From: CAYUAG01 sp046483025
Lineage (GTDB): Bacteria > Zhuqueibacterota > QNDG01 > CAYUAG01
Direction of reading: 5' to 3'
DNA length: 19,689 nt
Assembly: GCA_046483025.1 (NCBI GenBank)
Contig: JAWODZ010000190.1
Span: 1-19,689, forward strand
In this document: positions 6,969 through 15,642 of the stretch, piece after piece
Position numbering within the stretch: the first letter of the stretch is position 1
Layout: every line of letters begins with the position of its first letter
Notes under the pieces: model-generated
What the model was told of the DNA's origin: nothing
Database searches by the model: none
The model's input: only the letters and a program-made list of their open reading frames with translations
Made by a program: the position numbers and the translations under genes

Positions 6969-6997
6969 AATATACTTTTATACAATCAAAATATCAA
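6969..6997 (-). promoter_or_regulatory. Sigma70-like promoter for the beta-helix-like gene
   Basis: On the minus strand TTGATA (6997-6992) is followed by a 17-nt spacer and TATATT (6974-6969), in the 145-bp gap before the secreted beta-helix-like gene. The same -10 hexamer and spacer length occur at 18299-18327. There is no experimental support. Confidence 0.5.
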
Positions 6998-7015
6998 CAC
7001 TGATCATTATCCCCC

Positions 7016-8812
7016 CTAAAAACCGCTCACCACACTTACATGTAATTTTCCCCCCATTAATGAATCACCCTCTCCCAATCCATAATCTATGCCAATCATA
7101 CCCACCCTGGTTGCAAGACGAATGCCAAATCCATATCCTATTTTATACCCCTGTATTGTTTTTCCACTTTCTTCTCTGCGTTGATAAAAACCGGAATCAA
7201 CAAATAAAAATATACGGGAATGATACCCCACTATACTCCTGTATTCACAGTTTATCCAAGCTACTCTGGAGCCATTGAACATATCTTCTTCATATCCTCT
7301 CAGAGTCCTAGCACCTCCCAATCTTATCTGATCAGCAATATTTACATATTTATCCCCTGTTTTTATTTCTTCTCCGTGCAGCCCCAGATATACTACCTGA
7401 TGTCTGAAAAGAGAAAAAACAGCTTCTACATCTACTTCCACTGATCTTGAATTTACTCTCTTTTTTATATCATCCATTTGAGAAAAATAATCAGAAATGA
7501 TATTCTTCTTTTTCCCCAAGGTAAAAGCAGTATGATAATGAATTCCGGTTTGTGGATTATACAAATCATCAAAAGTATTATAATCAATACTGCTACGGAT
7601 TTGCCAGGTATGTGATTCCGGAACATTATACCTGATACCGCCGACAGAATCCGGGAGTACTGCCCTCTGTCCGGCTTGTACCTGTATACTTAACGTATTC
7701 CAGGGCTGATATCGGGCAGATATATCCCACTTTCTTTCCACATAGCTAGTATCTCTTATCTGCTGATGAAACCAGATACCTGTATATAACGGTAAACCAA
7801 AAAGCCAGGGTTCTTCGTATCCAAAACGTACAGCTTGAGAATATTCATTTTTTTTATCCCAGAAAGCCTCTAAAAATCTCCCTGTACCTAAAAGATTCTT
7901 AAATGTAAACTGAAGTCTTCCGCTAAAATATCCTTTCTCATCCTCACCCTTGCCAGGTATATATCCAATAATACCATCCATAGTATTTCCGGTTCCTTCC
8001 TCCACCTTCAGCTTTACAACTGCTTTGTTTTTGCTGAATACTACTGTGGGTTTCTCCACTTTTTTAAAATACCCTGTTCGCTGAAGAATTTCTCTTATAG
8101 AGAGTACCTTTTTATGGGAATATACCTCTCCAATTTTTAACCGCGATTCTCTTTTGATAACATAGTCTTTAGTCAATGAATTACCGGAAATCAGAATCTC
8201 ATTAATACGGACCAGATTTCCTTTATGAACGTACAACTCTATATTAATAAATATCTTTTTCTCTTGTTCAACCAGAGTAAGAGAGCTGATCTCAACTTCT
8301 GACAGGGGATATCCGTTATCTTCAAGTATGGTTAAAATGCCATTAATTTCACTTTCAAGAATTTCACTTGAAAATATGCCTCCTTTTCTTATCAAAAATC
8401 TTCTGTTGATAATATTTCTTAAATTACCCTCAACGCCGGATATGTTATTCTCTCCCCAGTGACTGCATTTACCCTCCTGAATCCAAATATCAAAATCAAC
8501 AAATTGACTGTCAGCGGGAAAAACAGTTGTAACTGAGTCTACAACAGTAAAGAGAAAGCCATTCTGATTATACCAGTTCACCAACCTATCCTTGATAGTA
8601 TCATCAGTTACATATGATAATTTATCTCCTGACTGCAAAGATAAAGCTTTAATCAATTCTTTATTACTGAATTCTTTATTACCGTGAATTTTTACCTTTC
8701 TTATCGGAATTTTATTACTTTGAGCATAAACAGAAAAAAATTGAGGTAATAATATTAATAGTAAAAATAATAATTTGACCAATAAAAATTCTATTTTTTG
8801 AATGCAGTTCAT
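7016..8812 (-). CDS. Omp85-family outer-membrane protein (BamA/TamA-like), three POTRA domains
   Basis: The 598-residue outer-membrane protein has a signal peptide (1-30, cleavage near VYA/QS). Three POTRA-like domains follow at about 36-115 (RKVKIHGNKEFSNKEL), 117-196 and 201-272 (INEILISGNSLTKDYVI). A 16-strand-type barrel runs from about 275, with the conserved LRGY loop-6 motif at 504-507 and a C-terminal phenylalanine. Omp85 proteins insert or translocate proteins at the outer membrane. The size and three POTRAs fit TamA-like members better than the essential five-POTRA BamA. It lies 54 bp after the 1129-residue predicted barrel gene on the same strand, suggesting co-transcription and perhaps a dedicated partner. 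The ribosome-binding site is weak (GTGGAATT). Family assignment is firm; client specificity is inference. Confidence 0.92.
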   Translation of the reverse strand: MNCIQKIEFLLVKLLFLLLILLPQFFSVYAQSNKIPIRKVKIHGNKEFSNKELIKALSLQSGDKLSYVTDDTIKDRLVNWYNQNGFLFTVVDSVTTVFPADSQFVDFDIWIQEGKCSHWGENNISGVEGNLRNIINRRFLIRKGGIFSSEILESEINGILTILEDNGYPLSEVEISSLTLVEQEKKIFINIELYVHKGNLVRINEILISGNSLTKDYVIKRESRLKIGEVYSHKKVLSIREILQRTGYFKKVEKPTVVFSKNKAVVKLKVEEGTGNTMDGIIGYIPGKGEDEKGYFSGRLQFTFKNLLGTGRFLEAFWDKKNEYSQAVRFGYEEPWLFGLPLYTGIWFHQQIRDTSYVERKWDISARYQPWNTLSIQVQAGQRAVLPDSVGGIRYNVPESHTWQIRSSIDYNTFDDLYNPQTGIHYHTAFTLGKKKNIISDYFSQMDDIKKRVNSRSVEVDVEAVFSLFRHQVVYLGLHGEEIKTGDKYVNIADQIRLGGARTLRGYEEDMFNGSRVAWINCEYRSIVGYHSRIFLFVDSGFYQRREESGKTIQGYKIGYGFGIRLATRVGMIGIDYGLGEGDSLMGGKLHVSVVSGF

Positions 8813-8866
8813 AATTCCACTAAGTTTTAGCTGACGGTAATAAAAAAAAAATCTGACATAAAAACC

Positions 8867-11800
8867 TCAGAAGAAAACCCTGACTTCTACTTTACCTGTC
8901 TGATATATTCTATCTCTCCACGGTTCATTGCGGCCTCTGTAATTCAATGTAGCCATCACATGCCCGGAAATCCGGTAGGTAAAAAATACAGACCAGCGTA
9001 AAGTATTGCCCGGCTGATTACCTGAAATCATCTCATAAGGCAATACACTTGATTCAGGTTCTGTTGTTACTTTTCCAATCTCAACTTCTGTCTTGATATG
9101 TCCCTTACCCAGTATTGCATATCTCAAACTGGGCATAAAAAAAAGTGACGTTGCCGAAACCCTGGGATCAGAAGCACTATTCTCAGCTGTCACATATTGG
9201 GTTTTCAGCTTTAATTCAATTTTCTGTTTTGGCCGATATGATACATCCAGCCACCAATCATACGCATTAATATTACGATCCATCCTGGTTTTGCTATCAT
9301 AATGCTTAATTTCTTTTCTGTCCTTATATTCTAACATCACTGCCATTTTATTTACAGGATTTCCTTTTATCCGCAGACTTTTCTCATTTCCCCTTCTGAG
9401 TACGTCCTGCTGGAGCAGTTGATTATTATCACTGATGTTGTTTTTATACCGAAATCTGACATAAAGACCGTTTCCAGTGTTATTATATTCCAGATCCTGA
9501 AAAAAAGTAAGTCTTCCCAAAACAGTTGAACTGTCCTGTCCCCACTGGGGACTGAAAACGGTTTTATTTACCTCCATAAAATCTTTATCCTTTTCCTTGC
9601 GCTCCACTCGTAAAGTAGTTCTTGTTTTAAGACAATCTACAAATTTCTTTAATCCCCTATTGTCTTTAAAAATACGATCCCCGTTTAAGCGGATATTCCC
9701 CCCTATCCGCACCTCATTTATAGGCAGAAATGTGCCGGTCTGAATATTTCTCAAAATGATATTCCCGTCAGTATCAGGAACAAGTTCATCCAGTTCCTTA
9801 TCATATCTGTACATTCCCAATCCCCGTCCCAGATTTACGGTGTCTCTTACCATTTCTGAAATCTGAGTGGAGGAGAATTTGTAGAAAAAAATTCCGTCAA
9901 TGGCTCTCTGCCAGGGAGAAAATTTCATTTTTAGATCTGCCAGATCAGTGATTTTATCCTCCACAGCAGGATCCTCATAGGTACGATTGTGATGGGTATA
10001 CATTATCTCGGAAGAAAAATCCCTGCTTAACCTGACCCCGAGCTTTATTCTGTCAGTACTGGAAACAGAATACTGTTGTAAACTATAATCCTGATATTTA
10101 TCATCATCACGGAATGTTCTGGAAATATTACAATGTATACTTTTATTCTCAATAAATACTCCCCCTTGCCATTCATTGAATCGAAATCCTGAATATAATG
10201 AATCTTTCAGAGTACTCTGTCTGTGCTCTCCCATGTACTTTACAAATGGTCTGAACCACCACAATTCACCGTTCAGCTCACCATTCTGCCGTAACCAGAA
10301 TCCGGATAAAGAATCATTGCTTTCTGTTTTGATCAATTCTGCATAATAATCAAAATTAGGATATTTTTTTTTCTTGAATTCAGTAAAAAGTGATTTTCTA
10401 TCAGAACTGAATGTATTCCTTCTGAATGATCCGGCTTCTGCTTTTATTGTAAAATCAGACCAGGGTTTGTAAATTCCGGTAATCTGGCTGATATCCTCAC
10501 CCCAGTATTCTCCTTCGCTGACTCCCCATCTTCTTCCGTGTTCCACTTCAGCTATTCTTCCCACTGGTCTGAAATTATCCCCGATACTGTGAACCATTCC
10601 CTGAATTTCTACCCCCCCTATACTTTTGCCTCCAATAGTAATATTGTCTTTATTGATTTTTATATTACCGCTCTTGGCAAAACCAAGATTATCTCCATCA
10701 TCAACAGATGAAAAGAGATTCAAATCCTGACTGCTGATACCGAGTTCCCCTCCTAAGCTTATTCCTTTACTTAATCCAATATCAAATGCCACATCCGTCA
10801 TCTGATGACTTTGTGCACGTGGCAATAAAACCACTGGCAGATATGCTCCTTTTCCCGGACCTTCATATCGATAGATACCATATCCCTGTAAGGAATAATC
10901 GCCCTTACCCTGTCCTACATAAGAAAATCGTACCTGATAATCTCCCGACTCAGGTCCTGCGTATAAATAAAAACTGTATCCGGCTGAATCAATTTTTACA
11001 TAACTGCCTTTTTCTTCTCCCACATATTCTGCCCCGGAAGCCATGGCAGAATCAGGAGAATCCCCGGCCTCTTTTAAAACCTGCTTATAAGTATCGGTTA
11101 ATATGATATCTAAAGGATTACTTTTATCATCCACTTCACTAATAAATGAAATATCCAGCCCTATGTGCTTATCCAATAGATCCACATGCCCCACTGTCCC
11201 ATAAATTTCTTTTTGATATTTCTGGGAAGAGTACTCAAAGTCAACTGTTATCCTGGAATGTTCGGTAATAAGACAATGCCTGGTAAAGGTAATCTGTCCA
11301 TTACCATATTCAATAGTATAATCATTTTCCTCACCTCTTACCTTGCTTTCTCCATTGATCCACACTTTCTCTGTACCGGCAAGAACAATTATATCCAGTT
11401 CCCCGTTATTACCAGTAAGCTGATAAGGGCCCTGATTACCCTCTTCTCCGATAAAATGATTAGTAGTATATTCTCCTTTGGTTGCCGCTGCCATAAACCG
11501 GAGAGAACCATAGTTGGTTTCAACTTTTCCCATTACTCCTTTTAATTTTCTGGTATATGAAGAAAAATTAGACACTCCGGATTCAAACATAATATCTCCC
11601 ATGGTGGTACTGAATCCCGAGGTTTTAATATTAATAAAAACTTTATCTATTTCCTGCAGTTTTTGGGTATTACCTTCCGGCTGTATGGGAAGATTCTGAT
11701 CAGTCAGGGATGCTACCACATCCACTGAAGGTAATATTTTTCCAGAAAGCTGCAGGCGTAAACCGGATTCAAGCCGCATCCCCTGATTTGTTCCTATACT

Positions 11801-12256
11801 GATTCCCCTGAAAATAGATCCGCTTTTTTGAAGATTTTCTGAGCTGAACTCATTAGTCCTGTCAGCGGCTTTGAGGGTTATGCTTTCTTCTTCCGGTTTA
11901 CTCACTTTACTGGATAATGAATCTGTACTCTTCCAGTGCTGATAGGAAAGTTTGATATTCAGAGGAATATATTCATAATGGACAGTGAACATACGTGCAG
12001 AATCAGGAGCAGTTCTGAACAAGATGGTGCCGCGGGTATAATCAATCTTACAATCCTTCAAAAAATTCATTGAATCCGGAGAAAAATACAAGGTACCGGG
12101 AATTATAAAATGATGAGGCAGAACAAAAAAATTCCTCTTGCCATCTCCCTGGAATGTATAGTTTTGTTGAAATTCTCTGTTAATACTGTCTTGGGAAAGA
12201 ACAGGAAGACATCCGCACATTAAAATAAATAAAATATGAACCCTTACCAGTCTCAC
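8867..12256 (-). CDS. Large predicted outer-membrane beta-barrel protein, function unknown
   Basis: The 1129-residue protein has a signal peptide (MRLVRVHILFILMCGCLPVL, then SQ). An N-terminal region of about 120 residues precedes a conserved block at 146-345 containing GSIFRGISIGTNQG, IQPEGNTQKLQEIDKVFI, GEEGNQGPYQLTG, AGTEKVW and NDYTIEYGNGQITFT. I recall this block from uncharacterised proteins across FCB genomes. Residues 411-472 hold four copies of a nine-residue Y-x-G-x-x-[KS]-G-x-Y motif. The remaining roughly 650 residues alternate polar and hydrophobic positions with many aromatic strand ends. The chain ends EVRVFF, a barrel-type C-terminal Phe. The start ATG overlaps the stop of the NHL gene by 4 bp (ATGA), so translation is probably coupled, and the Omp85 gene follows. 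It may be a client or partner of that Omp85. No enzymatic motif is seen. Confidence 0.85.
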   Translation of the reverse strand: MRLVRVHILFILMCGCLPVLSQDSINREFQQNYTFQGDGKRNFFVLPHHFIIPGTLYFSPDSMNFLKDCKIDYTRGTILFRTAPDSARMFTVHYEYIPLNIKLSYQHWKSTDSLSSKVSKPEEESITLKAADRTNEFSSENLQKSGSIFRGISIGTNQGMRLESGLRLQLSGKILPSVDVVASLTDQNLPIQPEGNTQKLQEIDKVFINIKTSGFSTTMGDIMFESGVSNFSSYTRKLKGVMGKVETNYGSLRFMAAATKGEYTTNHFIGEEGNQGPYQLTGNNGELDIIVLAGTEKVWINGESKVRGEENDYTIEYGNGQITFTRHCLITEHSRITVDFEYSSQKYQKEIYGTVGHVDLLDKHIGLDISFISEVDDKSNPLDIILTDTYKQVLKEAGDSPDSAMASGAEYVGEEKGSYVKIDSAGYSFYLYAGPESGDYQVRFSYVGQGKGDYSLQGYGIYRYEGPGKGAYLPVVLLPRAQSHQMTDVAFDIGLSKGISLGGELGISSQDLNLFSSVDDGDNLGFAKSGNIKINKDNITIGGKSIGGVEIQGMVHSIGDNFRPVGRIAEVEHGRRWGVSEGEYWGEDISQITGIYKPWSDFTIKAEAGSFRRNTFSSDRKSLFTEFKKKKYPNFDYYAELIKTESNDSLSGFWLRQNGELNGELWWFRPFVKYMGEHRQSTLKDSLYSGFRFNEWQGGVFIENKSIHCNISRTFRDDDKYQDYSLQQYSVSSTDRIKLGVRLSRDFSSEIMYTHHNRTYEDPAVEDKITDLADLKMKFSPWQRAIDGIFFYKFSSTQISEMVRDTVNLGRGLGMYRYDKELDELVPDTDGNIILRNIQTGTFLPINEVRIGGNIRLNGDRIFKDNRGLKKFVDCLKTRTTLRVERKEKDKDFMEVNKTVFSPQWGQDSSTVLGRLTFFQDLEYNNTGNGLYVRFRYKNNISDNNQLLQQDVLRRGNEKSLRIKGNPVNKMAVMLEYKDRKEIKHYDSKTRMDRNINAYDWWLDVSYRPKQKIELKLKTQYVTAENSASDPRVSATSLFFMPSLRYAILGKGHIKTEVEIGKVTTEPESSVLPYEMISGNQPGNTLRWSVFFTYRISGHVMATLNYRGRNEPWRDRIYQTGKVEVRVFF

Positions 12257-13203
12257 TCTTCAGAATGTCCTGTATTAAAACTAATGTTAAAAACATCAAT
12301 CCGGCACGCTGATTTATCCAGAACAAATATTCTATTGTTATGGAAACAGACATCCATTGGTTTCTGAAAAGAGTTCCCGGTATAATTTCTCCGGTCAATC
12401 TGAGTAATTAATCTGCCCCTGGTAGTAAAAATGAAAACCAGTTTCTGGTCATAATCTGTGACCAAAAGATACTGTAAGTCAATCAGTGAAACTCCAGAAG
12501 GAGCCTGCAGTTTTCCCACTCCTATTTGAAAAAGATAATTTCCGTAAATATCAAATACCATTATAGCTTGTTTTCCCCTGTCAGACACATAAATAAAACT
12601 GCTCTGTAAAATACACATTTTCAATGGCTCATACAGTCTTCCTATGCCGGCATCATAATCACCAAAACTTAATTGAGGTTCAGCATTGAGATTTAATTTC
12701 AAAATTCTGATATTATCACCATCAAGACAGAACAGTTCTCCTTGATCAGAAATTGTCACATCTAGAGGATAGGAAAATTTTAATTCTGAGGACACATCCT
12801 CAGAGGTATAAATAGAAGCCAGATAATTTAAATCTTTATCATAACGCTTAATACGATGATTATTATAATCAGCAACATAAACATCCAGTCCATTTCGAGT
12901 ACACAAAGAAACTGGTTTATCAAACTCCTCTCCCCCCCAGCCAAAACCACCCGCTTCCTGAACAAATTCTCCCAAAGGATTTAATTTTTGGATTCTTTGA
13001 TTCCCGGTATCTGCAATATAGATATTTCCATCCGGACTTGCTGAGATTGCATTAGGTTCTTTAAACTGCAGTTCTCCCTCTCCTTCCTCTCCCCAGCTTG
13101 TTTGATAAGTGCAGGTGATATTGCTGTTTTTGAATTGTGAAATCACCTTTCCATGATATATAAAAAATGCACAAAATATAATAAAACATATAATATTCTT
13201 CAT
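12253..13203 (-). CDS. Exported six-bladed NHL-repeat beta-propeller
   Basis: The 316-residue protein has a signal peptide (about 1-22, ending KVIS) and six NHL blades, each starting with a proline-led turn: PNAISASPDGNIYIADTGNQ, PVSLCTRNGLDVYVADYNNH, PLDVTISDQGELFCLDGDN, PLKMCILQSSFIYVSDRGK, PSGVSLIDLQYLLVTDYD and PMDVCFHNNRIFVLDKSA. Six blades make a complete propeller. Such proteins are usually binding or scaffold modules, and no catalytic residue set is evident. AGAGG lies 5 nt before the ATG. It is the first gene of the minus-strand operon and overlaps the large barrel gene by 4 bp, suggesting a periplasmic or surface subunit of the same assembly. That function is inference; the fold call is firm. 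Confidence 0.88.
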   Translation of the reverse strand: MKNIICFIIFCAFFIYHGKVISQFKNSNITCTYQTSWGEEGEGELQFKEPNAISASPDGNIYIADTGNQRIQKLNPLGEFVQEAGGFGWGGEEFDKPVSLCTRNGLDVYVADYNNHRIKRYDKDLNYLASIYTSEDVSSELKFSYPLDVTISDQGELFCLDGDNIRILKLNLNAEPQLSFGDYDAGIGRLYEPLKMCILQSSFIYVSDRGKQAIMVFDIYGNYLFQIGVGKLQAPSGVSLIDLQYLLVTDYDQKLVFIFTTRGRLITQIDRRNYTGNSFQKPMDVCFHNNRIFVLDKSACRIDVFNISFNTGHSEE

Positions 13204-13280
13204 ATTAACCTCTGAATTAATGATTTGCTAAATTTATATAATACAGGGTAAAAATATTTGAAGCTGAAAGGGAGCACCCT

Positions 13281-13330
13281 TAGTCCCTTCTCTCTAAGAC
13301 CTGTCTATCTTCTGTTTTCTGTCTCTGATT
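13281..13330. repeat. Possible degenerate copy of the modular repeat in the divergent promoter region
   Basis: GACCTGTCTATCTTCTGTTT and the following TCTGTCTCTGA resemble the CTGACCTCTGA / GTCTTCTG word of clusters A and B, with the same strand bias. No 8-bp array accompanies it, so the relation is uncertain. Confidence 0.25.
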
Positions 13331-13367
13331 AAAACTCACATTTTCCCCATTTTTGCATCATAAATTC

Positions 13368-13396
13368 TTGCTTTTAATATAAAAAAAATTTATCTT
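13368..13396 (+). promoter_or_regulatory. Candidate promoter of the amino-acid dehydrogenase operon
   Basis: TTGCTT (13368-13373), a 17-nt AT-rich spacer and TATCTT (13391-13396) would start transcription near 13403, about 40 nt before the ATG of the first flavoprotein gene. The hexamers are imperfect, but spacing and position fit. Confidence 0.4.
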
Positions 13397-13406
13397 TATA
13401 CCAATT

Positions 13407-13420
13407 TAGTATTAATACTA
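13407..13420. promoter_or_regulatory. 14-bp perfect palindrome, candidate operator
   Basis: TAGTATTAATACTA is a perfect palindrome lying between the candidate -10 element and the ATG at 13444, at about +5 to +18 of the predicted transcript. That is a common place for a repressor site. No regulator gene is adjacent within the window. Confidence 0.4.
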
Positions 13421-13443
13421 TTAATTAAATTCTAGGAAATAGA

Positions 13444-14868
13444 ATGCGCATAAAAAATCATCCTATATTACAATTTGAAGAAAAAAAAACCATAACCTTT
13501 ACCTTTGATGGTAAGCCTATTCAGGCTCAGCAGGGCGACTCAATTGCTGCCGCTCTGCATGATGCAGGTATTAAAGTATTAAGTCATAGTCCCAGACTTA
13601 ATAGACCCCGGGGATTCTTCTGTGCCATTGGTAAATGTTCATCCTGTATGATGCAGGTGGACGGTATCCCTAATGTTAAAACCTGTATGGTCATGGCTGA
13701 ACCAGGTATGGAGGTCAAAACCCAGACCGGATGGGGAACACTCAGTCATCAGCAACCCAGAGCAGAATATCCCAGAAGAAATATCCCAACTCTCGAGACC
13801 GAGATTGCCATTATCGGAGCAGGTCCTGCAGGATTATCCGCAGCAGTTGCAGCTTCCGGTTTTGGAGCCAAGGTTATGATATTCGAAGAAAACAGCAAAA
13901 TCGGAGGACAGTTAATTAAACAAACCCATATGTTCTTTGGTTCCAAAGAACATTATGCCAAAACCCGCGGAATCGATATCGGGAAAAAACTTGTGGATCA
14001 GCTGAGTGATAACGTAGCAATTTTTACCCAAACTCCGGTAATCGGCTGTTATCCTCCCCATCAACTGGCAGTAATTAAAGATAATAGACTCTATATGGTG
14101 AAGGCAAAAAAAATTATTGTTGCTGGTGGTGCTGCAGAAAAAATGCTGAGTTTTCCGGATAATGATCTTCCCGGTATCTACGGTGCGGGTGCTGTCCAGA
14201 CCCTGATGAATGTATACGGCATTATGCCCGGAAAACGGGTACTTATGGTAGGGGCAGGAAACATTGGAGTAATAGTTGCATACCAACTTCTTCAGGCCGG
14301 GGTTGATGTGGCCTGTGTGGTGGAGGCGCTGTCTACTATTGGTGCCTATCAGGTTCATGCTTCCAAACTGAGACGCTGTGGGGTCCCCATACTTACCCGC
14401 CATTCCATAAAACAGCCATTGGGCAAGGACTATGTTGAAGGTGCAACAATCGTACAATTAAATGATAATTGGAAACCGATCAAAGGAAGTGAACGTGATA
14501 TCGAAGTAGATACAATCTGTCTTTCAGTAGGTTTAAATCCATCCACAGAAATTTTTTCTCAAATCGGTTGTAAGATGAAAAATATTCCCGAACTTGGCGG
14601 TGAAGTTGCAGTAAGAAACTATGATATGGAAACAACAGTGAAAGGAATATATGTAGCAGGTGATGCTGCCAGTATAGAAGAAGCCAGTTCAGCTATGCTG
14701 GAAGGAAAGCTGGCAGGACTGGATGCTGTGGATAAACTTAAAGGTTCTTCAGATGACATACAAAAAGCCAAAAAAACGGTCAGAAAAAGCCTGAAAGAAT
14801 TAAGAGAAGGACCATTTGGTGAAAATATACGTAAAGGTGAAAAGAAAATGTTTAAGGAGGCTGATTAA
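13444..14868 (+). CDS. FAD-dependent oxidoreductase alpha subunit with N-terminal 2Fe-2S domain (PDH/sarcosine oxidase type)
   Basis: The 474-residue cytosolic subunit resembles the alpha chain of dye-linked L-proline dehydrogenase and the N-terminal half of heterotetrameric sarcosine oxidase alpha. Residues 1-100 form a 2Fe-2S domain with C60-x4-C65-x2-C68-x12-C81. A pyridine-nucleotide-disulfide-type fold follows, with dinucleotide motifs at 125-130 (GAGPAG) and 270-275 (GAGNIG) and a C-terminal FAD contact GIYVAGDAAS (401-410). In this family the subunit relays electrons from the catalytic flavoprotein to an acceptor. It is the first gene of a four-gene operon; AGGA lies 6 nt before the ATG, and the next gene starts 2 nt after its stop. 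Substrate identity (proline, hydroxyproline, sarcosine-like or D-amino acid) cannot be read from this subunit. Confidence 0.9.
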   Translation: MRIKNHPILQFEEKKTITFTFDGKPIQAQQGDSIAAALHDAGIKVLSHSPRLNRPRGFFCAIGKCSSCMMQVDGIPNVKTCMVMAEPGMEVKTQTGWGTLSHQQPRAEYPRRNIPTLETEIAIIGAGPAGLSAAVAASGFGAKVMIFEENSKIGGQLIKQTHMFFGSKEHYAKTRGIDIGKKLVDQLSDNVAIFTQTPVIGCYPPHQLAVIKDNRLYMVKAKKIIVAGGAAEKMLSFPDNDLPGIYGAGAVQTLMNVYGIMPGKRVLMVGAGNIGVIVAYQLLQAGVDVACVVEALSTIGAYQVHASKLRRCGVPILTRHSIKQPLGKDYVEGATIVQLNDNWKPIKGSERDIEVDTICLSVGLNPSTEIFSQIGCKMKNIPELGGEVAVRNYDMETTVKGIYVAGDAASIEEASSAMLEGKLAGLDAVDKLKGSSDDIQKAKKTVRKSLKELREGPFGENIRKGEKKMFKEAD

Positions 14869-14870
14869 TA

Positions 14871-15365
14871 ATGGGTTTTCTTGAAACTGGTGTAGTTGAA
14901 AAAAAAGATATTAGAACACCTTCAGAGAAAAGATTTCAAAAAGGACCAGTTGCGATCATGGAGTGTGTTCAGAAAATTCCCTGTAATCCTTGTGTGGAAA
15001 GCTGTCCTCAAAATGCAATCTCAATAAAAGGATCCATAAATAATATTCCAGAAGTTGATTTTGATCTGTGCAATGGTTGTGGTATGTGCATAGCGAACTG
15101 TCCGGGGCTGGCAATTTTTCTGATTGACAGAACCTATGATAATGACAAAGCTGCAGTAAGTGTACCCTATGAGTTCACCCCCTTACCTGAAAAAGGTGAA
15201 AAAGTAGAACTGTTGAACAGAAGCGGACAAAAATGCGGTGAAGGAGAAGTGGTAAAAATACGAAATGCCAGGATTCAGGATAGAACCCCAATCATAACCC
15301 TTGCTGTGGATACATCTTTGGCAATGGATGTTCGTTTTTTCCGGAGGATCTCAAATGAGCAGTAA
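14871..15365 (+). CDS. 2x[4Fe-4S] ferredoxin-type subunit of the dehydrogenase complex
   Basis: The 164-residue subunit has eight cysteines for two 4Fe-4S clusters: C32-x5-C38-x2-C41-x3-C45-P and the canonical C67-x2-C70-x2-C73-x3-C77-P. About 80 beta-rich residues follow without further cysteine ligands except C122. It corresponds by position and composition to the ferredoxin-like subunit (PdhF) of Thermococcales proline dehydrogenase complexes, whose gene order I recall as pdhA-F-X-B. It probably carries electrons out of the complex. Its ribosome-binding site AAGGAGG lies inside the end of the upstream gene. Its own 3' end overlaps the next gene's ATG by 11 bp, which indicates coupled translation. 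Confidence 0.9.
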   Translation: MGFLETGVVEKKDIRTPSEKRFQKGPVAIMECVQKIPCNPCVESCPQNAISIKGSINNIPEVDFDLCNGCGMCIANCPGLAIFLIDRTYDNDKAAVSVPYEFTPLPEKGEKVELLNRSGQKCGEGEVVKIRNARIQDRTPIITLAVDTSLAMDVRFFRRISNEQ

Positions 15366-15642
15366 AAAAACTAAAAAAGAAATTATAATTTGCAGATGCG
15401 AAGATATTACCCTTGAAGAAATAGAGCAAGCCATTGATAACGGGATTACCGATCCTGAAGAGCTTAAACGTTTTCTTCACTTAGGGATGGGGCCGTGTCA
15501 GGGCCGGACATGCGGGCAATTGGTAACCAGGATTCTGGCACGAAAAACAGGGAAAACTTCAGCTGATATCAAAAATACCTCAACCAGACCTCCTCTGGTC
15601 TCCGTTCCCATAAAAGAGCTATTGGGGGGAGAACATGAATAA
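15355..15642 (+). CDS. BFD-like [2Fe-2S] small subunit
   Basis: The 95-residue protein carries the bacterioferritin-associated-ferredoxin cluster motif C13-x-C15-x32-C48-x4-C53 (CRCEDIT and GPCQGRTC), with the helical linker typical of that fold. It corresponds to the PdhX-type subunit of amino-acid dehydrogenase complexes; in related enzymes the domain is fused into the alpha chain, so here it is a free-standing version. The ATG at 15355 is chosen because GGAGG sits 7 nt upstream; the open frame extends further 5' inside the ferredoxin gene without a better start. Its 3' end overlaps the catalytic subunit gene by 8 bp. Confidence 0.9.
   Translation: MSSKKTKKEIIICRCEDITLEEIEQAIDNGITDPEELKRFLHLGMGPCQGRTCGQLVTRILARKTGKTSADIKNTSTRPPLVSVPIKELLGGEHE

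Noticed and set aside
13912..14457. 181-codon minus-strand ORF opposite the FAD/2Fe-2S subunit
   Set aside because: It is antisense to a strongly conserved flavoprotein and shows no recognisable motifs.
15301..15354. Upstream extension of the BFD-like subunit
   Set aside because: The extension lies in the ferredoxin gene and lacks a ribosome-binding site, whereas GGAGG sits 7 nt before the ATG at 15355.
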